A DNA stretch of 64,000 nucleotides from Aspidapion aeneum (GCA_963576565.1 OY755042.1:108801314-108865313); one strand, 5' to 3'; counted from the first letter of the stretch, positions 1-13,530 are shown. Notes: a model not told the origin generated them from the letters alone. A program made the numbers and translations.

Positions 1-2327
1 TTTTCCTCCAAGAACCGTCAAATTCCCTTTCGAGATCGTGTAAATTTAATAACATATAGTAACATTTAATCAGTTATATTAAGCCTTGGCCACTTGAGGT
101 GACAGTACCACTGTCACACACAGGCCCCTATTACAGTATTATATTCGATAAAAAAAATTTTTTTGAGATAACGCCGAAAATGTATTACTTGGGTGTATTT
201 TGATCTATCTTAGCAATATCGTCGTAATGTCTGTGTAGGTGTGTGCGTGTGTGTATGTGCATATTATTTCTGTCCGTAACACGATAGCTCATAAACCGCG
301 GAACTGATTTTCATAAAATTTTCAAGTAAAATAGTATTTGACACTCTAACGTGCTGATTAGATTTTGGTCAAAATTAATGCTAATGACAGTTTTTTGACA
401 ACTAAAAATTTTTCAAAATGCTCATTTTTTAATAGACATTTTATTAATATGCGGTTTTCAGAATGTAGTAGAATACATTTTGCTCAATAATTTGTGTTAT
501 AACCAAAAACTTCGTTAGAGCTTTAGTTTCTGAGATATTTACAAAAAACTGTTTTCAGGGCGATATATCATGGCTTCACTTGAACTTTTATTTCTGTTAT
601 TTGTAAAATTGTTAAGCAAAATAGCGAAATAGCCACAGAAACATGTATAGGTATGCATATATCTGAATCAACAATGTCGTTTTATGATAAAAGGATAAAA
701 TCAGCTAAAAGCTCTTTTGTTACAATCCAGTCAAATACAAAAGTGTTTAAAAATTTAAAAATGTAAAAACGCACTTTACCTCTAGCTGCAACAAAGGCAA
801 GCCTGTATATAGCATATTTCGACGCTGTGTAATAAAATAAAAGATTTACTAGTCTAGAGTTTTTATAATTTTTTAAGTTTCTTATAGAAAATACGATTTT
901 ACTAAACCCAAATATTAGCTGCAAAACTTGATAACGTTGCGCCTGCCCTTACGGCACCAGTCGGGTCTTAGGGCAAGCAAACTCCATGCACGCAACAACG
1001 GGTCTGGACAGGTATTCTCGTAATGAAAAACGCGTAGCGTTTTTAAGACGCTAACCGTTTTATGACGTCAAATTCGCTAAGCACCTGACTAAAAGTGCAA
1101 AAATGGTATTCACGTACGGTTGTGCTGAGCATTTTTTTAAAACGGTATCCTTGTTTAAAAACACCTACCATTGGAATCTGTTTTTGGAAATCGCTTGGCG
1201 TTTTAAAAAATTCAAACCCATTAAAAAGTATCAGTAATCAGCCTATACTTTAAGTACAATGAGGTACCAAAATAGCTACTTTTCTTATTCTTCAAGGTAG
1301 AAATAAAGAATTTTAAGTAGTTTGCGAATAAAGATTTACTGTATTTTTCTCCCCTCTGGAATCTATTTAAGTAGTACAGATAAATGAATATTTCAAAATT
1401 GTTTATGGGCAGGTTTTCTACAATTCTATATGTAAAGGCACCCTGTAGAGAGTAGATAATCGAGCATTTGAGCCTTATTGGATTGGAAACACCCTAGTAT
1501 AAGCGAGTGTATTCAGTTGGAACCAGGAAATGGTGGTGGCCGTGCCAAAAAATTTAAATTTCTAAAATTAAGTAAAGTTAAAAACTAAATCTTCTTTTAA
1601 AACTTTATTTTATTTGTTAGAATATGATGAAAATGTATGGTTTACGTAAATAATTAGTTTACGGTGGGTTTACATCTATATAACCTTTATTATTATACCC
1701 TAGGAGTGTAGGGGTCATTACAATCATGTTAAGACACCGCTAGCCCAACATCTCTCATTAAAACCATTTCTAACCATCACCTTCTCTAGATTTTCGATGT
1801 TGTTATCAATAAATAACAAAAATAACTAACACAAATGTCAAAAAACAAGACCAAAAAACGAGAATTTGAAGGATGCTTAGCGAGTTCCATCCCAAGGGCG
1901 CGTTTACCAACGTGAATACCAAATTCGATCAGTCAGCGCAAATGCCATGCGAGAAGGATGCTGTGCGTTTCGCTTAGCGTTTTCAAAACGTAACGTTTTT
2001 ACGAGTCGTTAAATACCGAGATGAATTCCATCAAAGGAGCATGCGCCAAAATTAACGTCAAAATGTCTAATTTAAATTATTGGCGCGAATACCGGGATTG
2101 GCGCAAGATCGAAGAGCTTAACATATAATAAAAAATTCAAGGTATAAAATAATGGTCAATTCTAATTTTTAGGTATGATTTTATGTAGGTACCGGGTGGT
2201 TTTTTATAACCGGAGCAACTTTATCATTGAAAATAAAGGGCTATAATAAATTGTAGATTTTTTTTGGTTAATTATGATGATGATGAACTTTAAAAGCCAA
2301 CATAATTTTTTTCTATCCGGCACCATG
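1..2327. other. non-coding, repeat-derived stretch
   Basis: I see no supportable gene here. About 150-620 resembles the stretch at 45808-45915: both share a 'tttagcaatat' core followed by a 'tttctgagatatttac'-like phrase, so it is a dispersed repeat. A short (GT)n-like run lies near 240. Segments around 940-1170 and 1870-2080 are richer in CpG and share 'aaaaacg...gcgttttt' phrases, but I could not assign them to a family. The short open frames have no recognisable motif. Confidence 0.5.
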
Positions 2328-3112
2328 TACAGGGTGTCCCAAATTCGATGTTTTTGGGGAGTTTCGGGTATTTCTAGAGGGGCCAAAAAAACCTGATCAA
2401 CCTTTGCGACACTCAAATTTCAAAAGAAGCTTAAAAGTGAAAATCGCATTTTGATATAGCAAGCTGTTTTTCAAACTACGGGCTGTGAAAACATTCTTTA
2501 GACACTTTTTTAAGAGGAAATCAACTGTTAAATTAAATTTCATTTGTCACGTTTAGTTTTTGAGATATCACATAAAATTAATTTTTCTTTATGGGATTAG
2601 TGGGATTTCTTTATATTTTTGTTTTTTTTTTTATTTTTACTACATATTTTAGTTTGCTTAATGGGTTTAAAATATTTTAATATTATAAAATTATAAAAAT
2701 AAAAAAATAATAAAGAGGTGATTAAAAAATAAAAATAAAGAAAACAATAAAAAAAAATTCAAAATTAAAATATTGAGTGTGATACATCATTTTAAAGGAA
2801 ATTTTAGAGAGAGTTTTAGAGTTATTCTGTAAGAAAAATAACAACTTTATGCAATATTTTAAAACTAAAAGAGATAAATAAAAACCGTTTACATCTGTCA
2901 ATTCTTCAAGAAAAGATCTATAAGAAAGCTATTTACACAAAAGCAAAATGCAGACAAAAACACTCTGTAGCTTAAAAACGGCTTGCTATATCTAAATGTA
3001 GTTTTCACCTCTCTCTTAAAATTTGAGCGTCGCAAAGGGGGCTCAGTTTTTTTCTTTCTCCTCTAGAAATACCCGACACCACAAAAAAACAACGAATTTG
3101 GGACACCCTGTA
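2328..3112. mobile_element. foldback (snapback) element, CAGGGTGTCCC family
   Basis: The stretch begins 'tacagggtgtcccaaattcg' and ends with its reverse complement. Long imperfect inverted arms run inward: the 5' phrases 'gggtatttctagagg' and 'ttgcgacactcaaattt' reappear inverted near 3030-3080. The centre is AT-rich low-complexity sequence. Short open frames in the two arms are mirror images of each other and not genes. Structurally it is a non-autonomous foldback or MITE; the superfamily is not resolved. Confidence 0.75.
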
Positions 3113-3161
3113 CAGGGTGTGACAATAAAGTCGATTTTTTCAGAGGGAACACCCTGTATAG
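3111..3161. mobile_element. 51-bp mini inverted-repeat remnant
   Basis: Immediately next to the preceding foldback, 'tacagggtgt' and 'acaccctgta' bracket only about 30 bases. It is probably a severely deleted member of the same family of termini, sharing the final bases of its neighbour. Confidence 0.45.
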
Positions 3162-3162
3162 A

Positions 3163-3250
3163 AATAAAATTTCGGACTTCCATTGTCTTTATTTATTTTA
3201 AAACACAACGTTTCGGTTAGTAAGTATCTCTAACCGTTATCAAGTGTAAA
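3163..3250 (-). mobile_element. Penelope-like element terminal (pLTR) fragment
   Basis: Read on the minus strand this carries the arrangement CAC, TTGATAA, an 8-bp hairpin stem, GAAA, then GTG at 3246-3204. It is followed by a 'gacaatggaagtcc' phrase. The same phrase and hairpin occur at the ends of the Penelope-like element at 40290-43330. No coding sequence remains. Confidence 0.6.
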
Positions 3251-3390
3251 GGGTTTTTCGTACCGTTTTATGACTGTCGCACGCCATGATGGAACGAAAC
3301 TACTGTATACTTCGGCCTAAACGTAGGTACATTCACTCTCTCTAATTAAAAAAAATCATTTTCAAATGGAGACAGTGTATTTTAATCTTT

Positions 3391-4650
3391 CCAAGTTCGC
3401 GCGCCGTAACCATCTTTCCTTGAAACATTTCAGTCGATATTTGACCTATCTAAAACTCTACTTCGGAATGAGCTACGAATCTCAAACTTTGTTTGGAGTT
3501 AACAACCCCTCCAAGTTTCATGGAATTCCATAAAGTAGTAAAGTAGTTACGAAATTTCAAAAAACGTCGAAATTGCCACTCACTCACTCACTCATGTATA
3601 GATCATCAATATTCTACTTTACTTCCAGACATGCTACAAAGCTGAAATTTGGCAGTATGATAGAAATTATGACCAAACCTCTGGAAAAAATCAAAAAACC
3701 CCAAAATTTTCACTTACTCCCCTCCCCTAAACATTTAAAGTTATGTAGAAGTAGCATTGCCCACTTCCAGAAATGCTAGAGAGTTGAGCTTTGGCAGACT
3801 GATAGGAACTATGATAAAGTTATAGAAAAAAATTAAAACACCCCATAATTCTAATTTACTTCCCTTCCCTATAAATGTAAAGTTATGTAAAAGTAACACT
3901 GCCCACTTCCAGAAACGCTAGAGAGCTGAACTTTTTAAGACTGACAGACAATATGATAAAACTATATAAAAAAATTTAAAAACACCAACATTTTAATTTA
4001 CTTCCCTCTCCTATAAATGTAAATTTATATAATACTAACATTGCCAACTTCCAGAAACGCTAGAGAGCTGAGCATTGGATAGCTGATAGAAATTATGATA
4101 AAACCATGGGAAAAAATTTAAAAAGCCCAATATTTCCATTTACTCTTCTCCCCTATAAATGTAAAGTTATGTAAAAGTAACATTATCCACTTCCAGAAAC
4201 GCTAGAGAGCTGAGCATTGGAGGACTGCTGGGAAGTATGATAAAACTATACCATTAAATTTAAAAACACGACAATTTTAATTTATTTCCCTCCCTTATAC
4301 ATGTAAAGTTATGTAAAAGTAACATTGTGCACTTTCAGAAACGCTAGAGAGCTGAGCTTTGGAAGGCTGATAGGAACTACGATAAAACCATGGAAAAAAA
4401 GTTAAAAAACCTCTAAAATTTAAGTAAGGCATTGCAAAACTTTTGAATAATATTTCGCATATTTTACTACTTTAAAAATTAAGTATTATCCAATTCCTTT
4501 AAAAAAGAAGTGAAATCATAACAAAAACATTTCATGTAAAAAAAAGCCAAGCACGCGAAAATGGCATTCCGTAAAAAGAATTGAGATAAAAGTAAAGCCA
4601 AGTTCTCCAATACAAATTTCAAAATGAAAGGTTCTTACTAGTTTGGAAAT
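3391..4650 (+). mobile_element. non-autonomous repeat element with 143-bp tandem units (copy A)
   Basis: The left end has 'ccaagttcgcgcg', followed by a (TCAC)n-like run near 3577. Tandem units of about 142 bp follow, each with 'cttccagaaacgctagagag'; these start near 3624, 3763, 3905, 4049, 4191 and 4334. The right end, about 4550-4650, contains 'gtaaaaagaattgagataaa'. Two more copies are in the window: 50513-53230 and, inverted, 60991-64000. No coding capacity is seen. The superfamily is unknown; a Helitron-like origin is possible but unproven. Confidence 0.7.
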
Positions 4651-5918
4651 GTCTTTGTTATGATAAATATTATACAATATAACCTACCAAAAAAAAGAAA
4701 GGATAAACCTAGATGACTTTCTGATCTAATTTCTTTGAATACAATATGCATTTTTGCCAAATTAGCCGTTTAATTTTGGAGCTTCTTTATGGATCGACAC
4801 CGGGATTAAATCTTGGATGGACTTTATAATTTTTATAGATTCGTAGGTTTTTATTACTTATGTATAATTAATTTGGTTTTTGTTTTCTATTGTCATTATA
4901 AATTTTAAACGGTTTGCGCCACTGGAAAATCCACTGCATCTCAGTACTTAGTTATTTTAATATGTGCAAAATAAAAAAAAATTGCGTGCAAAGGACGTTT
5001 TTATAGCTTTTTAGATTTATTGCAGTATTTAGTGACAACCTAAACCATTATTATAGGTAATTATGTTAACATTAGATTTTTTTGGAACCTATTACTCAAG
5101 GAAAATGAGTAGTGTTTTGATTTTGTACAAATAAAACGATGGTGCTAGACTTTTTTGGATTTAATTTTTAAAATATTGTTACGATCCATTTTGAGAAAAA
5201 CATTTTATAAGCATAATTATCTGAACGTCTCAACTTTGCAGCTACAAGGTTGTGTTAAAGTTTAAAATAAAATCTATTTTTTTATATAAAGAGAAGAATT
5301 GGAATAAAGACAGGCTATAATAGTGCCAGGCAGTATTCTGACAGTCTGTCTCGAAACCCAAAAATAAAAAATATATATATTTTTGATGAAAAAAAAATTG
5401 TACCAAATTTCACAAAAATATCTGAACGGAGTTTTAAAACAAAAAACTTAAGAACCTGTTTTTAAAAGTTAAGACTTTTGGGACATATGTTCATATGAAG
5501 TTCTTTTCTCCAATTGGATCCAAGAATTACCCCCTCCAATATTAGCATTTTATTCAACTGTATTGCCTTTTTTGTTTTTTCTTTCAGGAATATTATGTGG
5601 ATATTCCTGGATGATTTTTGAAAGCAGAAAATACTCCTAACGCTACAAAAGACAAAACAAAAAACTAAATGGTTCCAGCGGCCTTTTTTTTATGACGCTT
5701 CTTTAAAAATGGGAGACGAGGTTTAAGATTGCAATTTTATCGTGTAGTAAACATATTTTTGAAAAAATATAAAAAAATATAAAAATTTTTGTTTTCTTTT
5801 ATAAATTAGTTTTTGGAAAAAATGCTTTATAAAAAAAAATTAAATTATTTAATTTTTTTTAAATTTTTTTTATTTTTTTTTATAAATTAGTTTTTGAAAA
5901 CACTTTTGTAAAATGTAC
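4651..5918. other. AT-rich intergenic sequence
   Basis: No coding region is supported. The stretch contains long A/T tracts, particularly 5760-5890, and nothing resembling splice-coherent exons. Confidence 0.5.
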
Positions 5919-6482
5919 TAAAGTAGACTCACGCTAGTGTGAACACGAAAAAAATCTACACGTTCATACCATGGAGGCTGTTCACACTACAGAAGGTCTC
6001 TTCTAAAACCGAAATATTATTGGTAAGATATAATAAATCCATACTTTTAATTGTAACTATTCTTATAATTTGCAGCAATCAAAATTTTTTAGGCTTTAAC
6101 ACTATGTTGTTTGTTTCTAACTATAATGTAACCATTTTAAGTGATTCCAAATCATACTTTACTGCAACTTTTTCAGGTGTCTTCATTTCGTTCTCAGATT
6201 AGCCTTTCAGACTTACCTCTGGGAGCAAGAATTAAAAACTTCTTGGTTTTTACCATTTTACAAAGCAAAACATGAAATGGTACTAGTATTCACCACAAAA
6301 AACGAATTAAAGTAATTCTCAGAATTTCCCCAAAATCTTACCATTTGATTAACACCTCTTTTCCGTTTTCATACGATCAAGACTCGTTACTCTTTATACT
6401 ACTATAATACATTGATCCTCACTGTTCACACTACTGGTAGGTTCACACAAGCGTGTGTTCACACCAGCGCGAGCCTACTTTA
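5919..6482. mobile_element. TIR element (MITE) with TA duplication
   Basis: Imperfect terminal inverted repeats of about 26 bp ('aagtagactcacgctagtg' on the left, its near reverse complement on the right) are flanked by TA on both sides. The repeated 'gtgtgaac' phrase recurs inside the termini. There is no transposase. TA duplications suggest a Tc1/mariner-type mobiliser, which is an inference. Confidence 0.65.
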
Positions 6483-7482
6483 TTTCAAAAAATAATTTTT
6501 GTAATTTTTTTGTAATTTTTTTATAAATTACTTATTGAAAAAGCACTTTTTTTTGAAAAACAATTTTTTTATAGGGACATTTTTTTTGCAAAACTTTGGT
6601 GGTCCAGGCACCGGTTAGGATATGTTTGCGATCACCTGACTACGGTTAGGTATAACACAGATTTTGATCTCCCAACAAGAGGACATAAGAGCTTTTAAAA
6701 AAAATTAAAAAAAAATAAACAAAAATTTTTGCGGCGAATCGGCCGGCATCGAATTGTCCCTGCGGCAAATCGGCCGCGGCATGACCCTAAACACACCTTT
6801 ACTAAAAGCGCGCAAACAACCACAAGCGAATTTGTTCCTTAATCTTCATACACCTAATCGTCAGTTTCTTTTCTACCTGGCTACCTAACTTATCGTTGTC
6901 ATAAACTAGACCCATAAATTATTGAAATAATTTTACCAATTTATACTAATATTTAGGTATAGCAAAATCTAGGTTTAATTTAGGTAGTATTAAGTAATTT
7001 TAGCTAAACAACATCATAGTACTTAATGACAGCTTTGGGCAAACTAAACAAATAACTTACCCCATTTTGACTAACAAAGATGTTATTTGAAAAGTTTTTA
7101 TTTAATTCTCCACTTGCATTACACGTCAAATAATTGTTTTTAATAAAATTAATACGTTTTTCAAAATCTCATACTAATGTTAACATTTAAAATCCATATA
7201 AAAAAACTACTATTTTTTATCGCTTAATACAAAGTTTTAAACTGTGTGCCAGGTTTTGGCAAAGTTTTTCCAGGAAAATCGCAACTTTCCGAACTTCACT
7301 TTTGCGATGTTTTTACGGTAAAGAAACGGTCGGTTTGCGTCGAGTATGAACCGAACGATCAGCCGCGATGGAATGCCGGTCTAAGTGCGCGAAGAATCCC
7401 AGCCTCGGATGGAGGTCTGCGATGTTGCCCTGCTGAACAAATTTCCTGAAAATAAGCTCATTCCGCACAATAACAACACAAG
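6483..7482. other. intergenic; isolated GCGGCGAAT repeat end and a GC-richer patch
   Basis: Positions 6731-6780 carry 'gcggcgaatcggcc'-type repeats like the ends of the foldback at 8611-10646, so this is probably a solo end. Positions 7246-7460 are more GC-rich and have open frames on both strands, but no family is recognisable. The rest is AT-rich with no feature. Confidence 0.4.
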
Positions 7483-8443
7483 GGCCGGTTTATCAATGGA
7501 GGGTTACGCCTCGAGTTAGATAGAGATAGCCCTGGGTTAAAGTTGTTAAAAGTGTTTATCCATCGAAGGTTATCTGCAAACTCGAGGGTTAACCCTAGGT
7601 TAACTTGACCCGCGCTCGGACGGTAGGGCAACGTATTTAGCTCTGGGTTAACCTCCAAATTTTCAACTATTTTGAAGTGTTTTTTTTATTTTGGTTGATT
7701 TTCCTCCTCCTTATCCACTTCAATTTTAAAAGTGTTAAATAGGATGCTTCGAAGTTTTTAGAACACCTGCGGCAATACTCTTACGGTGTGGGACTTAGAT
7801 GATGGAATTCCCTACAGACATGGAGATTTTTGCAATGGGAGCAGTCTACCAAGCAATCCTAAAATACATATTCTTTTTTCTATGATAAAAGATAAGATAA
7901 GATAATGTTTAATAGAAAAGCACTTCATAAATAACCCAATAAATATCCCACCCGCCAACCGAGCTATTCCTAATATGTGTACCAACCCACAATATAGACC
8001 CTCTGGTGGTCGCAGTGGAAGGGCTGCAAGGCACACTCACATATGAATCATCAATATGTGTACCGGTTTTATAACCACATGCTAATTTTTATGTGGCTAA
8101 AATATTTTCATCATAAATAGTAGATACTTACTGGCTGGAGTACAATAACTGAAGAAGGTGAATAATTTTTTTTCCAAATCTTTTTAAACAAAACCCCAAG
8201 ACCAACAATACAGAAAAACATGATTATAACCACAAAATGTCAAAAATAGCACAGACTAATAAATAAGAAGGGAAAACTTAGATGGTCGATTGTTACCTGC
8301 ATTGCCAACCTGCGAGTTTCGGAGCTCTGGGTTAAAATCGCGTGGATAAACACTTTTCTCTTTAACTCGAGGGTTACCCCAAGGTGAAAGTTGACCCAGG
8401 GCTAGCGAACACGACGAGATACCCCTCCATTGATAAACCGGCC
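7483..8443. mobile_element. TIR element with GGCCGGTTTATCAATGGAGGG ends
   Basis: A 21-bp terminal inverted repeat beginning 'ggccggtttatcaatgg' is found at both ends. Subterminal sequence is also related ('ccctgggt', 'actcgagggtta', 'gtgtttatcca' on both sides). There is no transposase frame and no clear target duplication. The GGCCGGTTT start resembles some PIF/Harbinger termini, but this assignment is tentative. Confidence 0.65.
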
Positions 8444-8610
8444 GTAAAGCAGGAACCCGCTAGCGACTTATTGAAAGTGTAATAAGGTCTAGCAGTAATA
8501 ATGATAGCAGTATAGTGACATCTACGCCAGTGGGGGTTCGTGACTTTAACAAGGTGACACAGGATTTCTCTCCCCAGACAAAAAGAATTTTTTGACATCT
8601 TCATTCCGGA

Positions 8611-10646
8611 GCAATTCGCCGCCGTGACAATTCGCCGCGGGGACAATTTGCCACCTGATTTTTTGTTTCATGTTATTAGCATTGACAATTGTTTAAACAG
8701 TTTTATTTAGCTTGGCTTCATATAATATATTTGTCTTACGTGTTTGATTGGAACTTTTACAAACTTTTTCAACTAAAAATAAATAAAATGCCGGATCCAA
8801 AATTGCAGATTTTCCCATTTATGAACCGATATGCATCAAACTCGGAACTTTAAGATCTTTGAGGTCGCTGATTATTATTTTTAACTTAAACTAAAAAAAA
8901 ACCAACATACATCAAATAAGGAATTTTGGGATGTTTCAGGTCGCTGATTATGATTTTTAACTTAAACCTAAAAAAATTCAAAATGGCGGGTCCACAATGG
9001 CGCACTTTCTTATTTATAAACCAATTTCACTCAAACTTGAAACATAGCAGCACTTACGGTAACAATACAATTTTTGATTCAAATTTAAAAACAAGATAAT
9101 GGCGGATCTAAAATGGCGGATATTGCCATTTATGAACCGATATGTATCAAACTCGGAACTTTGAAGTCTTTTAGGTCGCTGATTATTATTTTTAAATTAA
9201 ATTAAAAAAACAAAATGGGGGATCCACAATGGCGCACTTTATTATTTTCACAACGATTTCCTTCAAACTTGAAAAATCGCGGCGCTTAATGGAATTCAAT
9301 AGAATTTTTCACACAAATTTCAAACCAAGAAAATTGCGGCAGTAAAATGGCGGATTTTCCCATTTATGAACCGATATGCATCAAACTCGGAACTTTGAGA
9401 TCTTTCAGGTCGCTGATTATAATTTTTAACTTAAGTTTTAAAAAAATCAAATTGACAGATCCACAACGGCGCACTTTTGGAAAAATATTGTTTTTATAAT
9501 TTTTTCTGATTTACTAAATTTAGCACTAAAGGCAAGAAAGAAATTTCGGTTCATCCATTTGCTATCTTTTTCCAAAACAAACATATACTGACACCAAATG
9601 ATTTTGTATAGAAAATCACCGAAGCACGTGAACTAAAAACTGGATTAAGGTTTTTAAACCTTCTCCTACTTGTTCGTTGATAGTCAGTTCAAAATTAGAT
9701 TCATATACAATTTTAGGTGGTTTCTTAACTTTTGACCGGTACTATATGAATGTTCCATTATTATAATTTTTTTCAAGAAATTGTGCCATTGTGGACACGC
9801 CATTTTGATTTTTTTGGGGTTTTAGTTAAAAATCATAATCAACGACCATAACGGTTCATAAATGGTAAAATCCGCCATTTTGGATCCGCCATTACCTTTT
9901 TTTTTAAATTTGAGTCAAAAATTGTTACCTTAAGTGCCGCTATGTTTCAAGTTTGAGCCAAATTGGTTTATAAATAAGAAAGTGCGCCATTGTGGACCCG
10001 CCATTTTGACTTTTTTCAAGTTTAAGTTAAAAATCATAATCAGCGACCTGAAAGACCCCAAAGTTCCGAGGTTGCTGCATATCGGTTCATAAATGGAAAA
10101 ATCCGTCATTTTGGATCCGCCATTTTCTTGTTTTTAAATTTGACTAAAAAATTGTATTGAATCGTACCTTAAGCGCCGCGAAGTTTCAAGTTTGAGGTAA
10201 ATCGGTGTGAAAATAATAAAGTGCGATATTGTAGATCCGCCAATTTGTTTTTTTTTAGTTTAAAGTAAAAATCATGGGCAGCGACCTGAAACACCCCAAA
10301 GTTTCGAATTTGATGCATATCGTTTAATAAATGTGAAAATCCACCATTTTGGATCTACCATTTTTTTTTCATTAGAGTAAAAAGCTGTATTGAGTGACAA
10401 TAATCACCACGGAGTTTCAAATTTAAGAAAATTCTCTTGTTAGGAAAAGTTTGAAACAAATTTATAATCAAACAAATAAACAAATATTTTATACGAAGTT
10501 AAGCTAAATAAAACCGTTTAAACAATTGTCAATAATAACAAATGTCAACTTTAATCTCGCGGCAAATTGTCCCCGCGGTGAATTAGCCGGCGCCAAATTG
10601 TTCCTGCGGCGAATTGGTCAGCCACAAATCGGCTGCGGCGAATTGC
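8611..10646. mobile_element. 2-kb foldback element with inverted tandem units
   Basis: The ends are inverted copies of GCGGCGAATTG-type repeats ('ccgcggggacaatttgcc' on the left, its complement on the right), followed by 'gacaattgtttaaac'. Inside, units containing 'catttatgaaccgatatgca' and 'aggtcgctgattat' are repeated in one orientation (about 8790-9480). They then appear in the opposite orientation (about 9770-10380), so the whole element is a giant imperfect palindrome. There is no coding capacity. Confidence 0.75.
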
Positions 10647-10925
10647 CTCATAACCAATCGATTTGGGAAAGGAAAAAATTATCTCCAAAAAAAAATTTTT
10701 TTGGTTAAATAAAGATCTTTTTTAACTATTTTTACAAAAATTAATATCTTTGTTAGTTTTTCAGATATGGGGCTAATTTACTATCTTATTGGCTGTTCTA
10801 TTGCAAATAAAAAAGGTTTTAGTAGTTTTTCTGTAAAACGAATTTTGCAAAAGTTATAAACGAAAGTTTGTAAAAAACACATGAAAAAAAACCGCCATCT
10901 TGGATTTAGGACGTTACACCGGCCC

Positions 10926-11130
10926 CAGTGGCGTGTCGTATAGGAGGCAAGAAGGGGGACGCCCCCCTCTGCTATCAGCGTCCATGGCGTCCTTTGAGAA
11001 TAAAATAGAAATAATAGTGTAATTATTTTTAAAAAAAGTTTGTAATTCATTTGACTCCCAGACCTATATTTGCGCCCCTTAAGGTCTTCGCCCCCCCCCC
11101 CCCCGCCCTTTTATCCACGACACGCTACTG
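10926..11130. mobile_element. hAT-like MITE, CAGTGGCG termini
   Basis: It begins 'cagtggcgtgtcgt' and ends 'acgacacgctactg', giving a roughly 14-bp inverted repeat with one or two mismatches. Flanking octamers 'accggccc' and 'aatggccc' agree at 6 of 8 positions. G/C homopolymer runs lie just inside both ends, as in the copies at 37160 and 48895. CAGTGGCG termini with 8-bp duplications are typical of hAT elements. Confidence 0.65.
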
Positions 11131-13522
11131 AATGGCCCTCCTACTCAAATTCGAAGCAAACACCCGGTGACTTAAAATTGTGTGTTTTATTACCAATCGG
11201 TCTAGCGTAAAAAAATCCTCGACAACTATCCCACGAGACAGTATAGGCCTATGGTAGTTCCCAAGAATGATATACGTTTATTGTTTTTGATAGTTACCTA
11301 GATCAGTTACAAAGCTGATAGATCTGACTTGTGCAAAGACTATTTGATGTAACACATTGGCAACATCGCAAATATGCTACTGGTGTTTATCCGACAGATT
11401 TGCATGTTCTTTTATGTTCGGGTTCGTTAAGTGGAGGATTGGATTACCCTTGATGGACACAGAATTGACAATTTTTTCTATTTTTTGTGAAAGGTTAGTT
11501 AAACGGGACAATTGACTGGACATGCTTTGCGGCAAACTAACAAGCGGGAGTTTACTGGTTACAATTTCGAGAGTTGGCTTAAAATTTTAATTTAAAAAAA
11601 ATATGAATTAAAATTGAAAAACTTCATTCGCTTTACCTAACAGACGTGGTAACGTTGGTGCGGGAGTTTCACAGTACAGTATACAGTGGCGCACCCAGGA
11701 TTATTTCATGGGGGGGGCGAGGCCTTTGGGGGGGCCCGAAGCTTCGTATTTTATGCTATTTTATTATTTTATTTCTGAAATATGTGGAAAATATCTAAAA
11801 AATCTTGGGCTTGGGGGGGGCGGGCCCATGCAGTATATCAACCCAAACCAAACCAAACCTAACCAAACTTAACCAAAACCCAACCAAACCATACCTTGCC
11901 TAACAAAACCTAAACAAGCCAAGCCGAACCTACGCCGGGTATTTCGCGCCAAAACTTACTCCTGAGGCGAATAATACTTTTATGATGGATTATGCTGCAC
12001 CAGGAAGGTTTGGCCTTCAACATATGTCAAACTCAGCTCATCTGACGCATCCCGGTAAAAAAAATGGTGCCTCCACCTATTATTTCAACAGAGTTTTAAC
12101 CAAATTTTTACGGAGCCATTTAATTTTTTTCAAATTGTTTCCTGCGGCACCATTCTGTAGATTTGTTTTTCTGCAGCCCTATTGTTATTATTATTATATT
12201 AAAAGCTACTTATTTTCCTGTAGGTTTTTATATTGCAATTTTTTTCTTTAAGTTGAGGTGTGTTACTTCTTCCCTTCAAGGGAGTAACCAGCTAAACACA
12301 GACGGAGGGGCAGGGTTCTGAATTCCATTGCCTTCTTAAGCTATTTGCATTTAATTCTCTGATAACATAAGAAAGCTGGCCAGATACCCCCAGATACATC
12401 CCCCAATCCCCCATTCTGTAGTAGTATTTTTCGGATTATATAGGTATTTAGTCTAGGGCTCCAGCCTGGCTAAAATGGCCCGGCTAGTTGCGTCCCTGCA
12501 CGGATTGTCCTGATGTGTCCCTCAACTACGAAACAGTTTACTTTTAATATTTATTGGCTTCTGTTTTAGCAATGTTTACAATAATCAAAAGTTTCTGTCA
12601 GTTTTTGGAAATCCTTGAAGAATGCAAATGCAAATTATAAGCAGCCCACGGAAAAAAATGCAAAATAATTTTTTCCCGACTGACATGAATACTTATGAGT
12701 AGCTTATAGTTTTTTTAAATAATTTTAATTTTTCCCTTTCTAAAAGGGCTCAAACGCTATTCCAAAATAAAACCATAGTGATAATAGGGTGAATTTTCAA
12801 TTTCAAAATAAATCAATACGGAATTTAAGCTCGTCAATGCATGCACCAATTATTTCAAAGTACACGTCGTTGGTCAAAATTTTACATATTATAATTGAGG
12901 CAATTGCTCAAGCAACAAAGCTATTGCTTTAGCGAACCACGATCTATTCATTTGGGCGCCTTCCAGGTTATTCCGCCAAATATTTAAATTGTCCAATTTT
13001 GAACTAAATTTTTGGCTCCTGCATGTCATATCGCAAAATATTATTTATCCTTTCCAAATCTCCCATTGGATCTTACGCCACGGATCACCTAACAAAAGGT
13101 GACCCGTGCTTACGCTAGCTCCCACGGTAGTTGCCCAGTGGCGGCGCGTAAGCTGTAAAGCTGGGGGGTTGCGAATTGCAAAATTTCTGAGTTTCTGGAT
13201 TTTTTTCTTTTTAGTAACATATAATAAATACGAGATGTGTTAAAAAACAGATATATTTCTTACGGCAGAACGGCAGATGACTCGCCCGTACCGTTTAAGA
13301 TTAGGCTACCTATGCATAATATCTGAAACATTTAACAAAAATGTATAAAAATTTATTGTAAACCTATAAATAAAGTACAACAAAAAAGTTAAGTTTTTGA
13401 TAAAGGTTTGGTCTTAAGTGGCGAAATAGAAAAAAGGTGATTTCTGTTTCTATTTAATTTTTCGATGTGGACTCTAGCCGAGGGCCTCCAAAGGAGTCAT
13501 TCCGGGCCTGACTATTAGCTTG
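11131..13522. other. intergenic with hAT-like scraps
   Basis: No gene is supported. A CAGTGGCGCACCCAGG end occurs at 11689 with G-runs up to about 11830, and a CAGTGGCGGCGCG end at 13137; both lack a partner end. About 11840-11930 is a degenerate 'aaccaaacc' low-complexity run. Confidence 0.45.
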
Positions 13523-13530
13523 GTAAGTAA

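Noticed and set aside
2204..3220. Two ORFs beginning MSVAK on opposite strands
   Set aside because: They are the inverted arms of one foldback element translated in mirror frames.
11840..11930. Telomere-like AACCT/AACCAAA run
   Set aside because: It is degenerate and mixed with other words; no consecutive CCTAA array.
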